Assembly: GCA_016292575.1 (NCBI GenBank)
Contig: JAEDIH010000045.1
Coordinates: 1 to 13,073 of the forward strand
Length of the DNA stretch: 13,073 nucleotides
Origin: Clostridiaceae bacterium
Lineage (GTDB): Bacteria > Bacillota > Clostridia > Oscillospirales > Acutalibacteraceae
Direction: 5' to 3'
A program made the translations under genes and the position numbers. The notes beneath the pieces were generated by a model. The model made no database searches and was not told where the DNA came from. It saw only the letters and a program-made list of their open reading frames with translations. Shown piece by piece: positions 7,196 to 13,073 of this stretch; positions within the stretch are counted from its first letter, which is position 1; each line of letters begins with the position of its first letter.

Positions 7196-7546
7196 CTATA
7201 TGATCTCCCCCTTGTTCTGGTGAACGATTGCCCAGTAGTAGAGCGGATCGTCCCGGAAATAGATTTTTTCGCAGTGGTCAACATTGAAGTCCTCGCTCCC
7301 CGAGCGCAGGAAAACGTTAAGCCCGTTGACCTCCTCAAGAGGAACATATGCCGGGCAGATCAAAAGGAACTTTGTCAGCACGTCATAGCCAAGCTCTGTC
7401 TGGATAACGCTGAGATACATTTTGTTTTTGTATCTCAGAGGCTGGAAAAACGCGCGAAACGAGATTTTTTCGTTCTCCCTTTCAATCGAAAGCAGCTGAC
7501 CGTATTTTTCAATGAATTTTGAAGCGGTGTTATGAGTGCGCGGCAA
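7196..7546 (-). CDS. Putative phage head-closure/head-tail joining protein
   Basis: 116 aa. Start TTG at 7546 is chosen because GGAGGG (7558-7553) lies 7 nt upstream and the TTG sits inside the end of the preceding connector gene (17-nt overlap). The protein is beta-rich, with strands around ISFRAFFQPLRYKNK, MYLSVIQTELGYDV and FLLICPAYVPL, and ends with FRDDPLYYWAIVHQNKGEI. Short beta-barrel proteins of about 110 aa in this slot usually close the head or stop DNA leakage. No residue-level signature was recognised, so the role rests on size, fold character and gene order. Confidence 0.65.
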   Translation of the reverse strand: MPRTHNTASKFIEKYGQLLSIERENEKISFRAFFQPLRYKNKMYLSVIQTELGYDVLTKFLLICPAYVPLEEVNGLNVFLRSGSEDFNVDHCEKIYFRDDPLYYWAIVHQNKGEII

Positions 7547-7895
7547 AATAGAACCCTCCGTCCTTAAGAATATCGGCGCTTTTCAAAAAAGCCTCGTCGC
7601 GCAGAGCCTTTTCAATGGCAAACTCCTTTTCAAGGTCGCGCTGAATTGTCATATCGCCGGCCTTGTAGCTTCTGAATCTGTCCGGAGCGGAAAGCATTCG
7701 GACAAAAAGCTGCACTCTTGCCTCGGCGGCAGCGAGCGCCGCAATACGCGGCGAATCGCTGTCGACGTCCTCTTTCAGGAGACTTTCAACAAAGCAGAGT
7801 GCTCTTTTGCAAATGGGCAGAAGCTGCGTGACCGGAACATCCTCAAGGTCGGCGTGCTCTTTAAGTATTGCGCAGACCTCAGTAGGTTCAAGCAT
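7530..7895 (-). CDS. Putative head-tail connector (gp6-like adaptor)
   Basis: 121 aa, ATG with GGGAGG about 8 nt upstream, starting 18 nt after the capsid stop. It is largely helical: an N-terminal PTEVCAILKEHADLEDVP, a central helix CKRALCFVESLLKED, then IAALAAAEARVQLFVRMLSA, and a C-terminal charged helix. An all-helical protein of about 100-120 aa right after the major capsid gene is typical of the adaptor that binds the portal ring (HK97 gp6-like). No catalytic residues are expected. The assignment comes from position and helix pattern. Confidence 0.7.
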   Translation of the reverse strand: MLEPTEVCAILKEHADLEDVPVTQLLPICKRALCFVESLLKEDVDSDSPRIAALAAAEARVQLFVRMLSAPDRFRSYKAGDMTIQRDLEKEFAIEKALRDEAFLKSADILKDGGFYFAAHS

Positions 7896-7913
7896 TGAAA
7901 CGCCTCCCTTTGA

Positions 7914-8921
7914 TTAAAGTGAAAGAGCCTTTGAAGCAGGAGTATAGATTTTTGCAAAGCCTGCAATGCTTGTGATTGCCGCGCGTTCAAGCTGGCGGTC
8001 AATAAGCTTGTCGAATTCGGTGATCACGCCGCCGGCGGTAACAAGCTCAAGCGCGCAGGTTCTGTCAAGACCGATGAGCTTGTTTTCCGCAACGGCCGAG
8101 CTTTTAACAAGCTCTGCGCCGAACGGGGTAACAAGGTTTCCGGTTGAATGGAAGTTAAGACCTGCGGCAGCGTCGCGCATTTCGGAAAGCTTGAGAATTT
8201 GCGAGGCCATTGAGGGCGAGGCGATGATGCAGTTGAGCGTATAGGGATCAAAGCTGTTCCAAAAATCCACAAGGTCGCCATAAGCGAGGGTACCCTCGGC
8301 TGCAACGGTTGAGGTTGTGATGGCGTTGTCGTTTCCGTCGCCGTTCATGAGTACGTCAACCGCGTCCTTGAGCTGCGTTTTTGCAATGTAGGCTCCAATC
8401 TGGCGCAGTGTCACGGTGAAAAGGTCAAGACGCTGAAAGCGGATTGCTTCATATGACGCAACAAGCATTCTGCCGCGCTTGTGGAGCTTAACAAGGTTTT
8501 CCTGGGTTTTGATCTGTGTTTCGGGGATAGCTTCGCCCTCGTTCACAAGTGCGAGCGCCTTTTCCTCCTCGGACGGAACGGAGGCAATCGTTCTGTAATC
8601 GAGTGCTTCAACGTTTGTGGTTGTGGCAACAATTTTATCAAGCAGGTTGTTTTCATCAATGCCTGCTCTTACGGCTCTGCTGATATATTCGGGAAAGAGA
8701 GCAGCACTGTCGGACGTTTTGAAAAACTTTTCAACCCTGTCGCTGCCCTTGCCGCTTACCTTGATTGAAAAGCGCTTGAGCTGGCGCTGATAGGCGTCAA
8801 GACCTTCAAGCTCGGTGCCGATATAGTTTTCGGACGGGTCGAGCTCTTCGAGTGCCTCGGTAAAGCTCTTTCCGGTGGTATAAAGACCCTTTTCAAGTTT
8901 GATGTTTTCATATACTGCCAT
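7914..8921 (-). CDS. Phage major capsid protein, HK97 fold
   Basis: 335 aa, ATG with a strong AAGGAGG about 8 nt upstream. N-arm about 1-60; then FPEYISRAVRAGIDENN (76-92) and LLDKIVATTTNVEALDYRTI, followed by EGEAIPETQIKTQ; this matches the start of the capsid P and E-loop region. The spine helix region (VASYEAIRFQRLDLFTVTLR) and the late strand set (FGAELVKSSAVAENKLIGL) follow. There is no long N-terminal delta/scaffold segment, consistent with the scaffold being carried on the protease gene just upstream. Expected to self-assemble into the icosahedral shell. The gap to the protease gene is 13 nt. The gene is complete. Confidence 0.85.
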   Translation of the reverse strand: MAVYENIKLEKGLYTTGKSFTEALEELDPSENYIGTELEGLDAYQRQLKRFSIKVSGKGSDRVEKFFKTSDSAALFPEYISRAVRAGIDENNLLDKIVATTTNVEALDYRTIASVPSEEEKALALVNEGEAIPETQIKTQENLVKLHKRGRMLVASYEAIRFQRLDLFTVTLRQIGAYIAKTQLKDAVDVLMNGDGNDNAITTSTVAAEGTLAYGDLVDFWNSFDPYTLNCIIASPSMASQILKLSEMRDAAAGLNFHSTGNLVTPFGAELVKSSAVAENKLIGLDRTCALELVTAGGVITEFDKLIDRQLERAAITSIAGFAKIYTPASKALSL

Positions 8922-8934
8922 ATTGTTTTCCTCC

Positions 8935-9909
8935 TTAAATTTTGTATGCGGTGTTGTCCGCTGTGTTTTTGGTGTTTACGCTTTTAAGCTGGGGCTCGGG
9001 CGGAAAAAGCTTTCCAACCTGACCTTTCAGTCCCTTTGAAAAAGCCTGAAGTTCACAAACGCTCATTCTTTCGCAGCCCTTTGCAAAGGTTTTTGAGTCC
9101 ACGTTCGGCATAATGATGTGAACGTTTCTTTCAATCTCATTCAAAAGGCTTTTGCGGTAAAGCTTCGCGTCCTGTGCGCTTTGTTCAAGCGAGGAAATGT
9201 AACCCTTGAGCTTTTCCACCTGGAAAGCGGAAAGCTCCAGCGATGAATCTGCGCTTTTAATAATTTCAATGATATTATCCGTTGTTTCTCTCTCCTTTTC
9301 AAAGTTTTTGGTAACGCCTGCCGCGCGCTGCGCCGGAACGGCAACGAACGACCATTCATAAGCGTCATAAGGCTCCTTGAGCACGGCAAAGCAAAGCGAA
9401 CCGGAATAGGTCTTGCCCCTCGTGTGTTCGCATTCGTGCTGTCTCATGTCTGCGCCGCAGACCGAGCAAAGCGCCTTTGCAACCGAGCAGCTTACGCTGA
9501 CCTCCTTTTTAATTCCGCCCTCAATTTCTTCAATCAGGCTTTCGTTCTCCTTTGTGCGGACCATGTAAGCGCGCGCTTTAAGAACACTGTAGAACTCGCC
9601 GAACGGCGTTTTGCGGCTTTTGTCGGTTTCAACCCACGCTTTGAAAATGCGCGCAGTCTGGAGCGTGCTTTTTGCGTTGTGGTCAAAAATTCCCGTTTTG
9701 CCCTCAAACAGAACGGCAAGCCCGTTGAGAGCAGAAAGCGAGAAGCATTCAAAGTCGCGGTCAACGTCGTTGTCGCAAAGATTGACCGAAAAAACATAGA
9801 CGTCCTCTTTAGCAAGCGGCTTTCTTGTGTACCTGTTGATGAGGGCAAGCTCCGCGTTTTCGCTTTCGGAAAGCAGGCTCTCGGGTTTTTCTTCCTTATT
9901 TGTTTTCAT
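8935..9909 (-). CDS. Prohead protease fused to scaffold-like C-terminus, with zinc-binding insertion
   Basis: 324 aa, ATG with GGAGG upstream; it overlaps the end of the portal gene by 14 nt. Residues about 20-200 look like an HK97/S78-type prohead protease: GKTGIFDHNAKS (70-81) gives candidate His77, EVSVSCSV (136-143) gives candidate Ser138/Ser140, and YEWSFVAVPAQ (184-194) matches the family's 'EiSlvpvPA' strand. Between the last two is C148-x2-C151-x6-H158-x-C160-x-H162, a likely zinc site. Residues 200-324 are Lys/Glu-rich and helical (FEKERETTDNIIEIIKS, LEQSAQDAKLYRKSLLNEIE), resembling a scaffolding domain. It would cleave itself and head proteins during maturation. The catalytic residues are assigned by motif only. 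Confidence 0.75.
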   Translation of the reverse strand: MKTNKEEKPESLLSESENAELALINRYTRKPLAKEDVYVFSVNLCDNDVDRDFECFSLSALNGLAVLFEGKTGIFDHNAKSTLQTARIFKAWVETDKSRKTPFGEFYSVLKARAYMVRTKENESLIEEIEGGIKKEVSVSCSVAKALCSVCGADMRQHECEHTRGKTYSGSLCFAVLKEPYDAYEWSFVAVPAQRAAGVTKNFEKERETTDNIIEIIKSADSSLELSAFQVEKLKGYISSLEQSAQDAKLYRKSLLNEIERNVHIIMPNVDSKTFAKGCERMSVCELQAFSKGLKGQVGKLFPPEPQLKSVNTKNTADNTAYKI

Positions 9910-11059
9910 CTTTCACACCTCCTGCTTCGGTGAGTATTTTTTTGCTTTGCGCTTTGTAGTATTCGCTCTTTGCAATTTCGGCAATGTCCTGAAGCGTAAT
10001 ATCGTTCCATTCGATTGAAAAGCCGCAGTCAAGACCGGAAAGCAGCAGATGCGTTTTGCAAATTTGCCTGATGATTGGCTCAACCTCCCGCCGATAGGCT
10101 TCAATCTCGCTTGTGAGGATATCCGCCTGCTGCGAGGACATCCGCTCTGTTGTTGACCATGAAAGACCGAGCAGAAACGGCGGAATACCGAGCTTTGCAA
10201 CAATCTGCTCAAGCATCTGTCTGACGGGCACTTCGCTTTCAAGAATCTGATTGTCCGCGCCAATGGCCTTGATTTCAACATCGCCAACGGCAACAAAATC
10301 CTTGACAGGTCCGTTCTTTTCCATCGCCTTGCTCCATTCGCTTGCAACCTGCTGCGCACGCTCCTTTGCATACGCTCTGTCAAGCGTATCGTTCTGCGGC
10401 TTGTAGGTTACGGCGAAGCGGACGTTGCCCACTCTTTCCCAGTTGAGGCGGATAGTGTTGTAAATTTCAAGCAGAATATCCGTCACAAACGGAAGTCCCT
10501 TGAGCAGCGATGTTCCGTAAAGCTTTCCCGGCTCGGGCTCATGAACGCACTTGAGTATAAGGCCGGGATATCTCACGGGTGAAAAGCAGCCCCTTTCGTC
10601 GCGGGCGCTGACTATGACGTCAAGCGGCGATGAACCCGAACTGAGTGAAACGTCTTTCAGGTCTGCAATATAAAGGCTTCTGACTTTTGTGCTGTCGGCA
10701 ACAATCTCGCCCACGGCCGTTCCGCAGGTAAGAAGCTCGCCGAAAAATGTTGAAACAAAGGCGCTGATGCCCCTGCGTGTTCCGCCCACGTCAACCTCGC
10801 AAAGAAAGCGTTCAAGGCTTTTCTGAGCTGCAGCAGAACCGGCTCTGACATTGAATGTGCCGAGCAGGCGGACAAGCTTTTCAATGGCCGCGTCAATTAT
10901 CGGCACCGCCTCGCGCAGGGAGCGGTAAAGCTGAATGTCCTGTGTGCAGCCGGGAATGTATGAGGAAACAGGCAAAAACGGATGGCTGCTTCTTCCTGTT
11001 TGCGGAACGGCAACGGCGTTTTCCTCGTTTATGGGTCTTTTCTTTTTTCCAAACGCCAA
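9896..11059 (-). CDS. Phage portal protein
   Basis: 387 aa from a TTG start at 11059. I choose this start because AAAGGAGAG (11073-11065) stands 5 nt upstream, the predicted N-terminus reads M-AFGKKKRPINEE as in many portals, and it begins 1 nt after the large-terminase stop. The same frame stays open to 11308 inside the terminase gene, but that extension has no portal-like sequence. Recognisable features are IIDAAIEKLVRLLGTFNVR (wing), KLYGTSLLKGLPFVTDILLEI, and the late GIPPFLLGLSWSTTERMS with SQQADILTSEIEAYRREVEP, typical of the crown and clip helices. It forms the dodecameric DNA gate at one vertex and binds the terminase and the connectors. Confidence 0.88.
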   Translation of the reverse strand: MAFGKKKRPINEENAVAVPQTGRSSHPFLPVSSYIPGCTQDIQLYRSLREAVPIIDAAIEKLVRLLGTFNVRAGSAAAQKSLERFLCEVDVGGTRRGISAFVSTFFGELLTCGTAVGEIVADSTKVRSLYIADLKDVSLSSGSSPLDVIVSARDERGCFSPVRYPGLILKCVHEPEPGKLYGTSLLKGLPFVTDILLEIYNTIRLNWERVGNVRFAVTYKPQNDTLDRAYAKERAQQVASEWSKAMEKNGPVKDFVAVGDVEIKAIGADNQILESEVPVRQMLEQIVAKLGIPPFLLGLSWSTTERMSSQQADILTSEIEAYRREVEPIIRQICKTHLLLSGLDCGFSIEWNDITLQDIAEIAKSEYYKAQSKKILTEAGGVKDENK

Positions 11060-11060
11060 G

Positions 11061-12332
11061 CTATCTCTCCTTTCTGTCTGACGCAAAGGCAAAGAAGCCG
11101 TCGTCTTCATTCTCTGCCAGTGCTGTCGAAACAAAGTATCTGATATCGTCCATTGCGTGGTCATTTTCCTTTTTGGGGGTATCCTTTGAGCTGCCTTCTT
11201 CCCAGCGGTAGAGGGAAAACTCTCTGAGCGCCGCCTTGCATTCGGGAGAGATGAAAATCTTTCCCTGCTTAAAGGCCTCGTGAACGCGGCGAAGTCCGTA
11301 GGCAACATCGTTTTTGGCTCGTATCACACGGAACTTTCCGTGCCTTCTGATGCACTCGATGAAGCTTGCCGCCGAGGGATCGACAATGACTGCCTCAACA
11401 GGAAGAGAGCCGGCAAGCCTTTCAAGCTCAGTGTAATACTCCTCGTCCGTCTTTTGCTTTCCCTCTTTTTTTGAGGAATAGTAGTATTCCCGGGTTCGGT
11501 ACCAGCTTGAGCCGAACAAGCCCCAAAGCCCCATCGACATCGGATTTATCGTTCCGTAGTCGCAGGAAATATAAAACTTTTGTCCCCGTTCCTGTGGGGG
11601 TGCTTTTGTGTAGTCGCCGTTTGCCGCCTCCGGGTAAACCAGTCCGTCAACCGCCACCCATTTTCCAAGCACAAAGCGCTCGTAGAAGCTTCCGCTGTAA
11701 AGGCTTTCATAGCGTTTTATCACTTCCTTTGAGAGCGAGGGATTGTCCTTCATCAGAAAATGCAGGTGCAAACAGTTTTTTTCCTTTGCTTTTTTGATCC
11801 ACTCCTCATAGAACCAGTGGAGCGGATTTTCGGGGTTGCAGTTGAACCAGAACTTTGCGCCCGACGGCGAGCAGCGTGCAACGGCCTGTTCAACAAACGA
11901 GCGCGGCATAAGCGCCACCTCGTCAAAAAACACGCCGCAGAGCGTCATGCCCTGAATGAGCGCAGCCGAGGATTCATCGCGGCCGCCGAAAAGATAAAAG
12001 CGGTTTTTTCTTCCGGAAAGGGAGATGTCGATGAAATTTTGCGACTGCTTTTCGCGGCAGTCGAAGCCGAGCGATGAAAGCACGGGCAAAAGGGGAGAAA
12101 CAACGTTCCTGCGAAGAGAGGTGATTGTTTTTCCGCAGAGGGCAAACGAGCAGTCCGAAAAGCGGTAGAACGCCCACGCAACAAAGGAGAGCGACATACA
12201 GGTGGTTTTTCCGCTGCGCACCGCGCCGTCGCAGATTATGCCGTCATAGGAGTTTAAGGTCGAGCTTTCGTGCCACCATGAAAGGACTTCAAGCTGCTTT
12301 TTGGAGAAAGAGGTGAAGCCGCTGTTATTCAT
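11061..12332 (-). CDS. Phage terminase large subunit (PBSX/XtmB type)
   Basis: 423 aa, ATG at 12332 with GGGGGAAGAG upstream. It is the ATP-driven DNA packaging motor and headful or site-specific nuclease. Walker A is GAVRSGKTT (36-44) and Walker B is VFFDEV (134-139, Asp137/Glu138). The coupling segment WFNCNPENP follows at about 162-170. The C-terminal RNase-H-like nuclease has candidate metal-binding Asp258 (SCDYG), Asp318 (VIVDPS) and Asp395/396 (DHAMDD). It overlaps the small-terminase gene by 8 nt (ATGAATAA) and is followed after 1 nt by the portal. Length is normal for Terminase_3/PBSX proteins and all motifs are intact, so packaging activity looks retained. Confidence 0.93.
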   Translation of the reverse strand: MNNSGFTSFSKKQLEVLSWWHESSTLNSYDGIICDGAVRSGKTTCMSLSFVAWAFYRFSDCSFALCGKTITSLRRNVVSPLLPVLSSLGFDCREKQSQNFIDISLSGRKNRFYLFGGRDESSAALIQGMTLCGVFFDEVALMPRSFVEQAVARCSPSGAKFWFNCNPENPLHWFYEEWIKKAKEKNCLHLHFLMKDNPSLSKEVIKRYESLYSGSFYERFVLGKWVAVDGLVYPEAANGDYTKAPPQERGQKFYISCDYGTINPMSMGLWGLFGSSWYRTREYYYSSKKEGKQKTDEEYYTELERLAGSLPVEAVIVDPSAASFIECIRRHGKFRVIRAKNDVAYGLRRVHEAFKQGKIFISPECKAALREFSLYRWEEGSSKDTPKKENDHAMDDIRYFVSTALAENEDDGFFAFASDRKER

Positions 12333-12804
12333 TCTCTTCCCCCTTCAAAGCGTCCGCGCCCTTTTCAATCGCCGAATAAAAGGCTCTGACAGAGGCGTTC
12401 GAGTCTGAAAGGCAAAGTGCCTCAAGCTTTTCGAGAGCCTTGAGCCTGTCAAAGAATTTTACCTCGATGCCGCCTCCTTTCTGCCTTTTGATCTCCGAGA
12501 CGGAAAAAAGGTCCGCTTTTTCAAGCTCGTCCTCGGTCAGCTCATCGCAAAAAAGCAGCTTGACTGCGTCTGCAACGCAGCCGAACGCCAGCCTGTAATA
12601 GCCGGCGGCAACGTCCTGCTGCTTTCTTTTTGTTTTTTCGTCCGCCGCTTTAATGAAAGCAGCAATCTCCTTTTTGCGAAGCAGTCTTGCTGCGCTTTTC
12701 TGCGGAGAACGGTATCCGCTTTTGGCGGCCGCCTCGCGTCCGTTGCGGTCAAGCAGATAGTAGGTGCAGAAAAGCTCCTCCTTTGAGGAAAGTCTGTTTT
12801 TCAT
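12325..12804 (-). CDS. Phage terminase small subunit (PBSX/XtmA-type)
   Basis: 159 aa, ATG with AAAGGA about 7 nt upstream. Residues 5-52 match the Terminase_2 DNA-binding helix set: LSSKEELFCTYYLLDRNG, REAAAKSGYRSPQKSAARLL, then EIAAFI. The central part (AAGYYRLAFGCVADAVKLL) and ERLKALEKLEAL-like segments fit the oligomerisation region. It recognises the packaging start site and activates the large subunit. The gene is first in the head operon and is coupled to the large subunit. Length is normal for the family. Confidence 0.87.
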   Translation of the reverse strand: MKNRLSSKEELFCTYYLLDRNGREAAAKSGYRSPQKSAARLLRKKEIAAFIKAADEKTKRKQQDVAAGYYRLAFGCVADAVKLLFCDELTEDELEKADLFSVSEIKRQKGGGIEVKFFDRLKALEKLEALCLSDSNASVRAFYSAIEKGADALKGEENE

Positions 12805-12913
12805 CGTTTTTTCCTTTCTGAAAGTTTTTTCAAAGGGGTTTTCAGGGTATGAAACGGGTGAATTTTTCGCCGTGTTTCCTTAACCTTGAAAAAGTCCCTC
12901 CATATATACCGGC

Positions 12914-12950
12914 AAAAACAAAAAAAGTCGCGTAAAATGCGCAACTTTTT
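12914..12950 (-). terminator. Minus-strand intrinsic terminator upstream of the head operon
   Basis: Read on the minus strand, AAAAAGTTGCG (12950-12940) pairs with CGCGACTTTTT (12932-12922), 11 bp with one U-G wobble and a 7-nt loop. A run of seven T (12926-12920), then C and five more T, follows. On the plus strand the wobble becomes a C-A mismatch, so it works better on the minus strand. It would stop transcription coming from beyond 13073, or act as a control point for the head genes. Confidence 0.7.
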
Positions 12951-13035
12951 ACCGGAAGAATATAAAATTTTGCTTTTATGCTGTTCCTTTGTGGGTAAAT
13001 GGCAATAGAAATTTACACCCGTCCGCTCCGCTGGG

Positions 13036-13067
13036 GGTTACTTTTGTCATGCGTCACAAAAGTAACC
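13036..13067. repeat. Perfect 12-bp inverted repeat at the window edge
   Basis: GGTTACTTTTGT (13036-13047) and ACAAAAGTAACC (13056-13067) are perfect inverted copies separated by 8 nt. No T-run follows on either strand, so it is not a standard terminator. It could be a dispersed palindromic repeat, a protein-binding site or part of an attachment site. Confidence 0.7.
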
Positions 13068-13073
13068 AAAAAG

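Larger units (their letters stand above)
6378..12804 (-). mobile_element. Phage-derived head and DNA-packaging module (tail genes absent)
   Basis: Eight genes on one strand in canonical order: small terminase, large terminase, portal, protease-scaffold, capsid, connector, connector, tail-completion/fibre-like fusion. Adjacent genes overlap or lie within about 30 nt, and each has a good ribosome binding site except the last, whose start is uncertain. No gene is broken. The module stops at a terminator shared with host genes. No integrase, replication, tail-tube, tape-measure or lysis gene is seen in the window. It may be the end of a decayed prophage or a head-only satellite. The other boundary lies beyond 13073. 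Confidence 0.85.
12805..13073. other. Non-coding region upstream of the head operon
   Basis: No gene. It holds the terminator at 12914-12950, a near-consensus-looking TATATA (12908-12903 on the minus strand) just after it but without a good -35, a weak stem CTGAAA...TTTCAG at 12817-12844 next to the small-terminase ribosome site, and the palindrome at 13036-13067. The head-operon promoter could not be fixed. Confidence 0.5.

Noticed and set aside
7220..7522. Plus-strand open frames inside the phage genes (also 7536-7898, 9424-9933)
   Set aside because: They are antisense to well-supported phage genes with ribosome sites; no domain recognised.
11060..11308. N-terminal extension of the portal frame to an upstream ATG
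   Set aside because: Lies fully inside the large-terminase gene and shows no portal similarity; a well-placed TTG with ribosome site begins at 11059.
12903..12931. Promoter for the head operon using TATATA at 12908-12903
   Set aside because: The best-spaced -35 (GCGACT) matches only 3 of 6 and lies inside the terminator stem; not strong enough to call.

Overview
The window looks like a chromosomal segment of a Gram-positive gut-type Clostridia, probably Oscillospiraceae/Ruminococcaceae. This is an inference from AGGAGG-type ribosome binding sites, intermediate GC with AT-rich promoters, Firmicutes-type housekeeping proteins and a PBSX-type terminase. No rRNA, tRNA or CRISPR array is seen.

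Region 1 (1-3030, + strand) is a three-gene operon. It encodes a zinc-ribbon protein with one membrane anchor (GTG start), a four-helix membrane protein and a HemG-like flavodoxin, and it ends at an intrinsic terminator. Region 2 (3043-3475, - strand) is a lone 81-aa XRE-type regulator with its own terminator. Its promoter is near consensus, and a perfect 8+8 palindrome covers the -10 box, which suggests autorepression. Region 3 (3476-3964) is non-coding and holds a complete 172-bp MITE-like element. The element has 18-bp terminal inverted repeats and TTAA target duplications, and it sits in the leader of the next gene.

Region 4 (3965-6360, + strand) is nicotinate phosphoribosyltransferase (NAD salvage) coupled by TGATG to an RluA-family pseudouridine synthase. 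A perfect 12-bp hairpin closes it and also serves the genes that converge from the right.

Region 5 (6378-12804, - strand) is a compact phage head and packaging operon in canonical order: small terminase, large terminase, portal, protease-scaffold fusion, HK97-type capsid protein, two putative connectors, and a last gene that joins a tail-completion-like N-terminus to a tail-fibre-like C-terminus. The genes overlap or nearly abut and all are intact. No tail tube, tape measure, baseplate, lysis or integrase gene is present. The operon stops at the shared terminator next to host genes. It is either the end of a decayed prophage or, more interestingly, a head-only element such as a capsid-forming satellite (cf-PICI-like). 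The deciding genes lie beyond 13073.

Region 6 (12805-13073) holds no gene. It has a strong - strand terminator pointing toward the head operon, so a further - strand transcription unit probably lies to the right, and a perfect 12-bp inverted repeat at the window edge.
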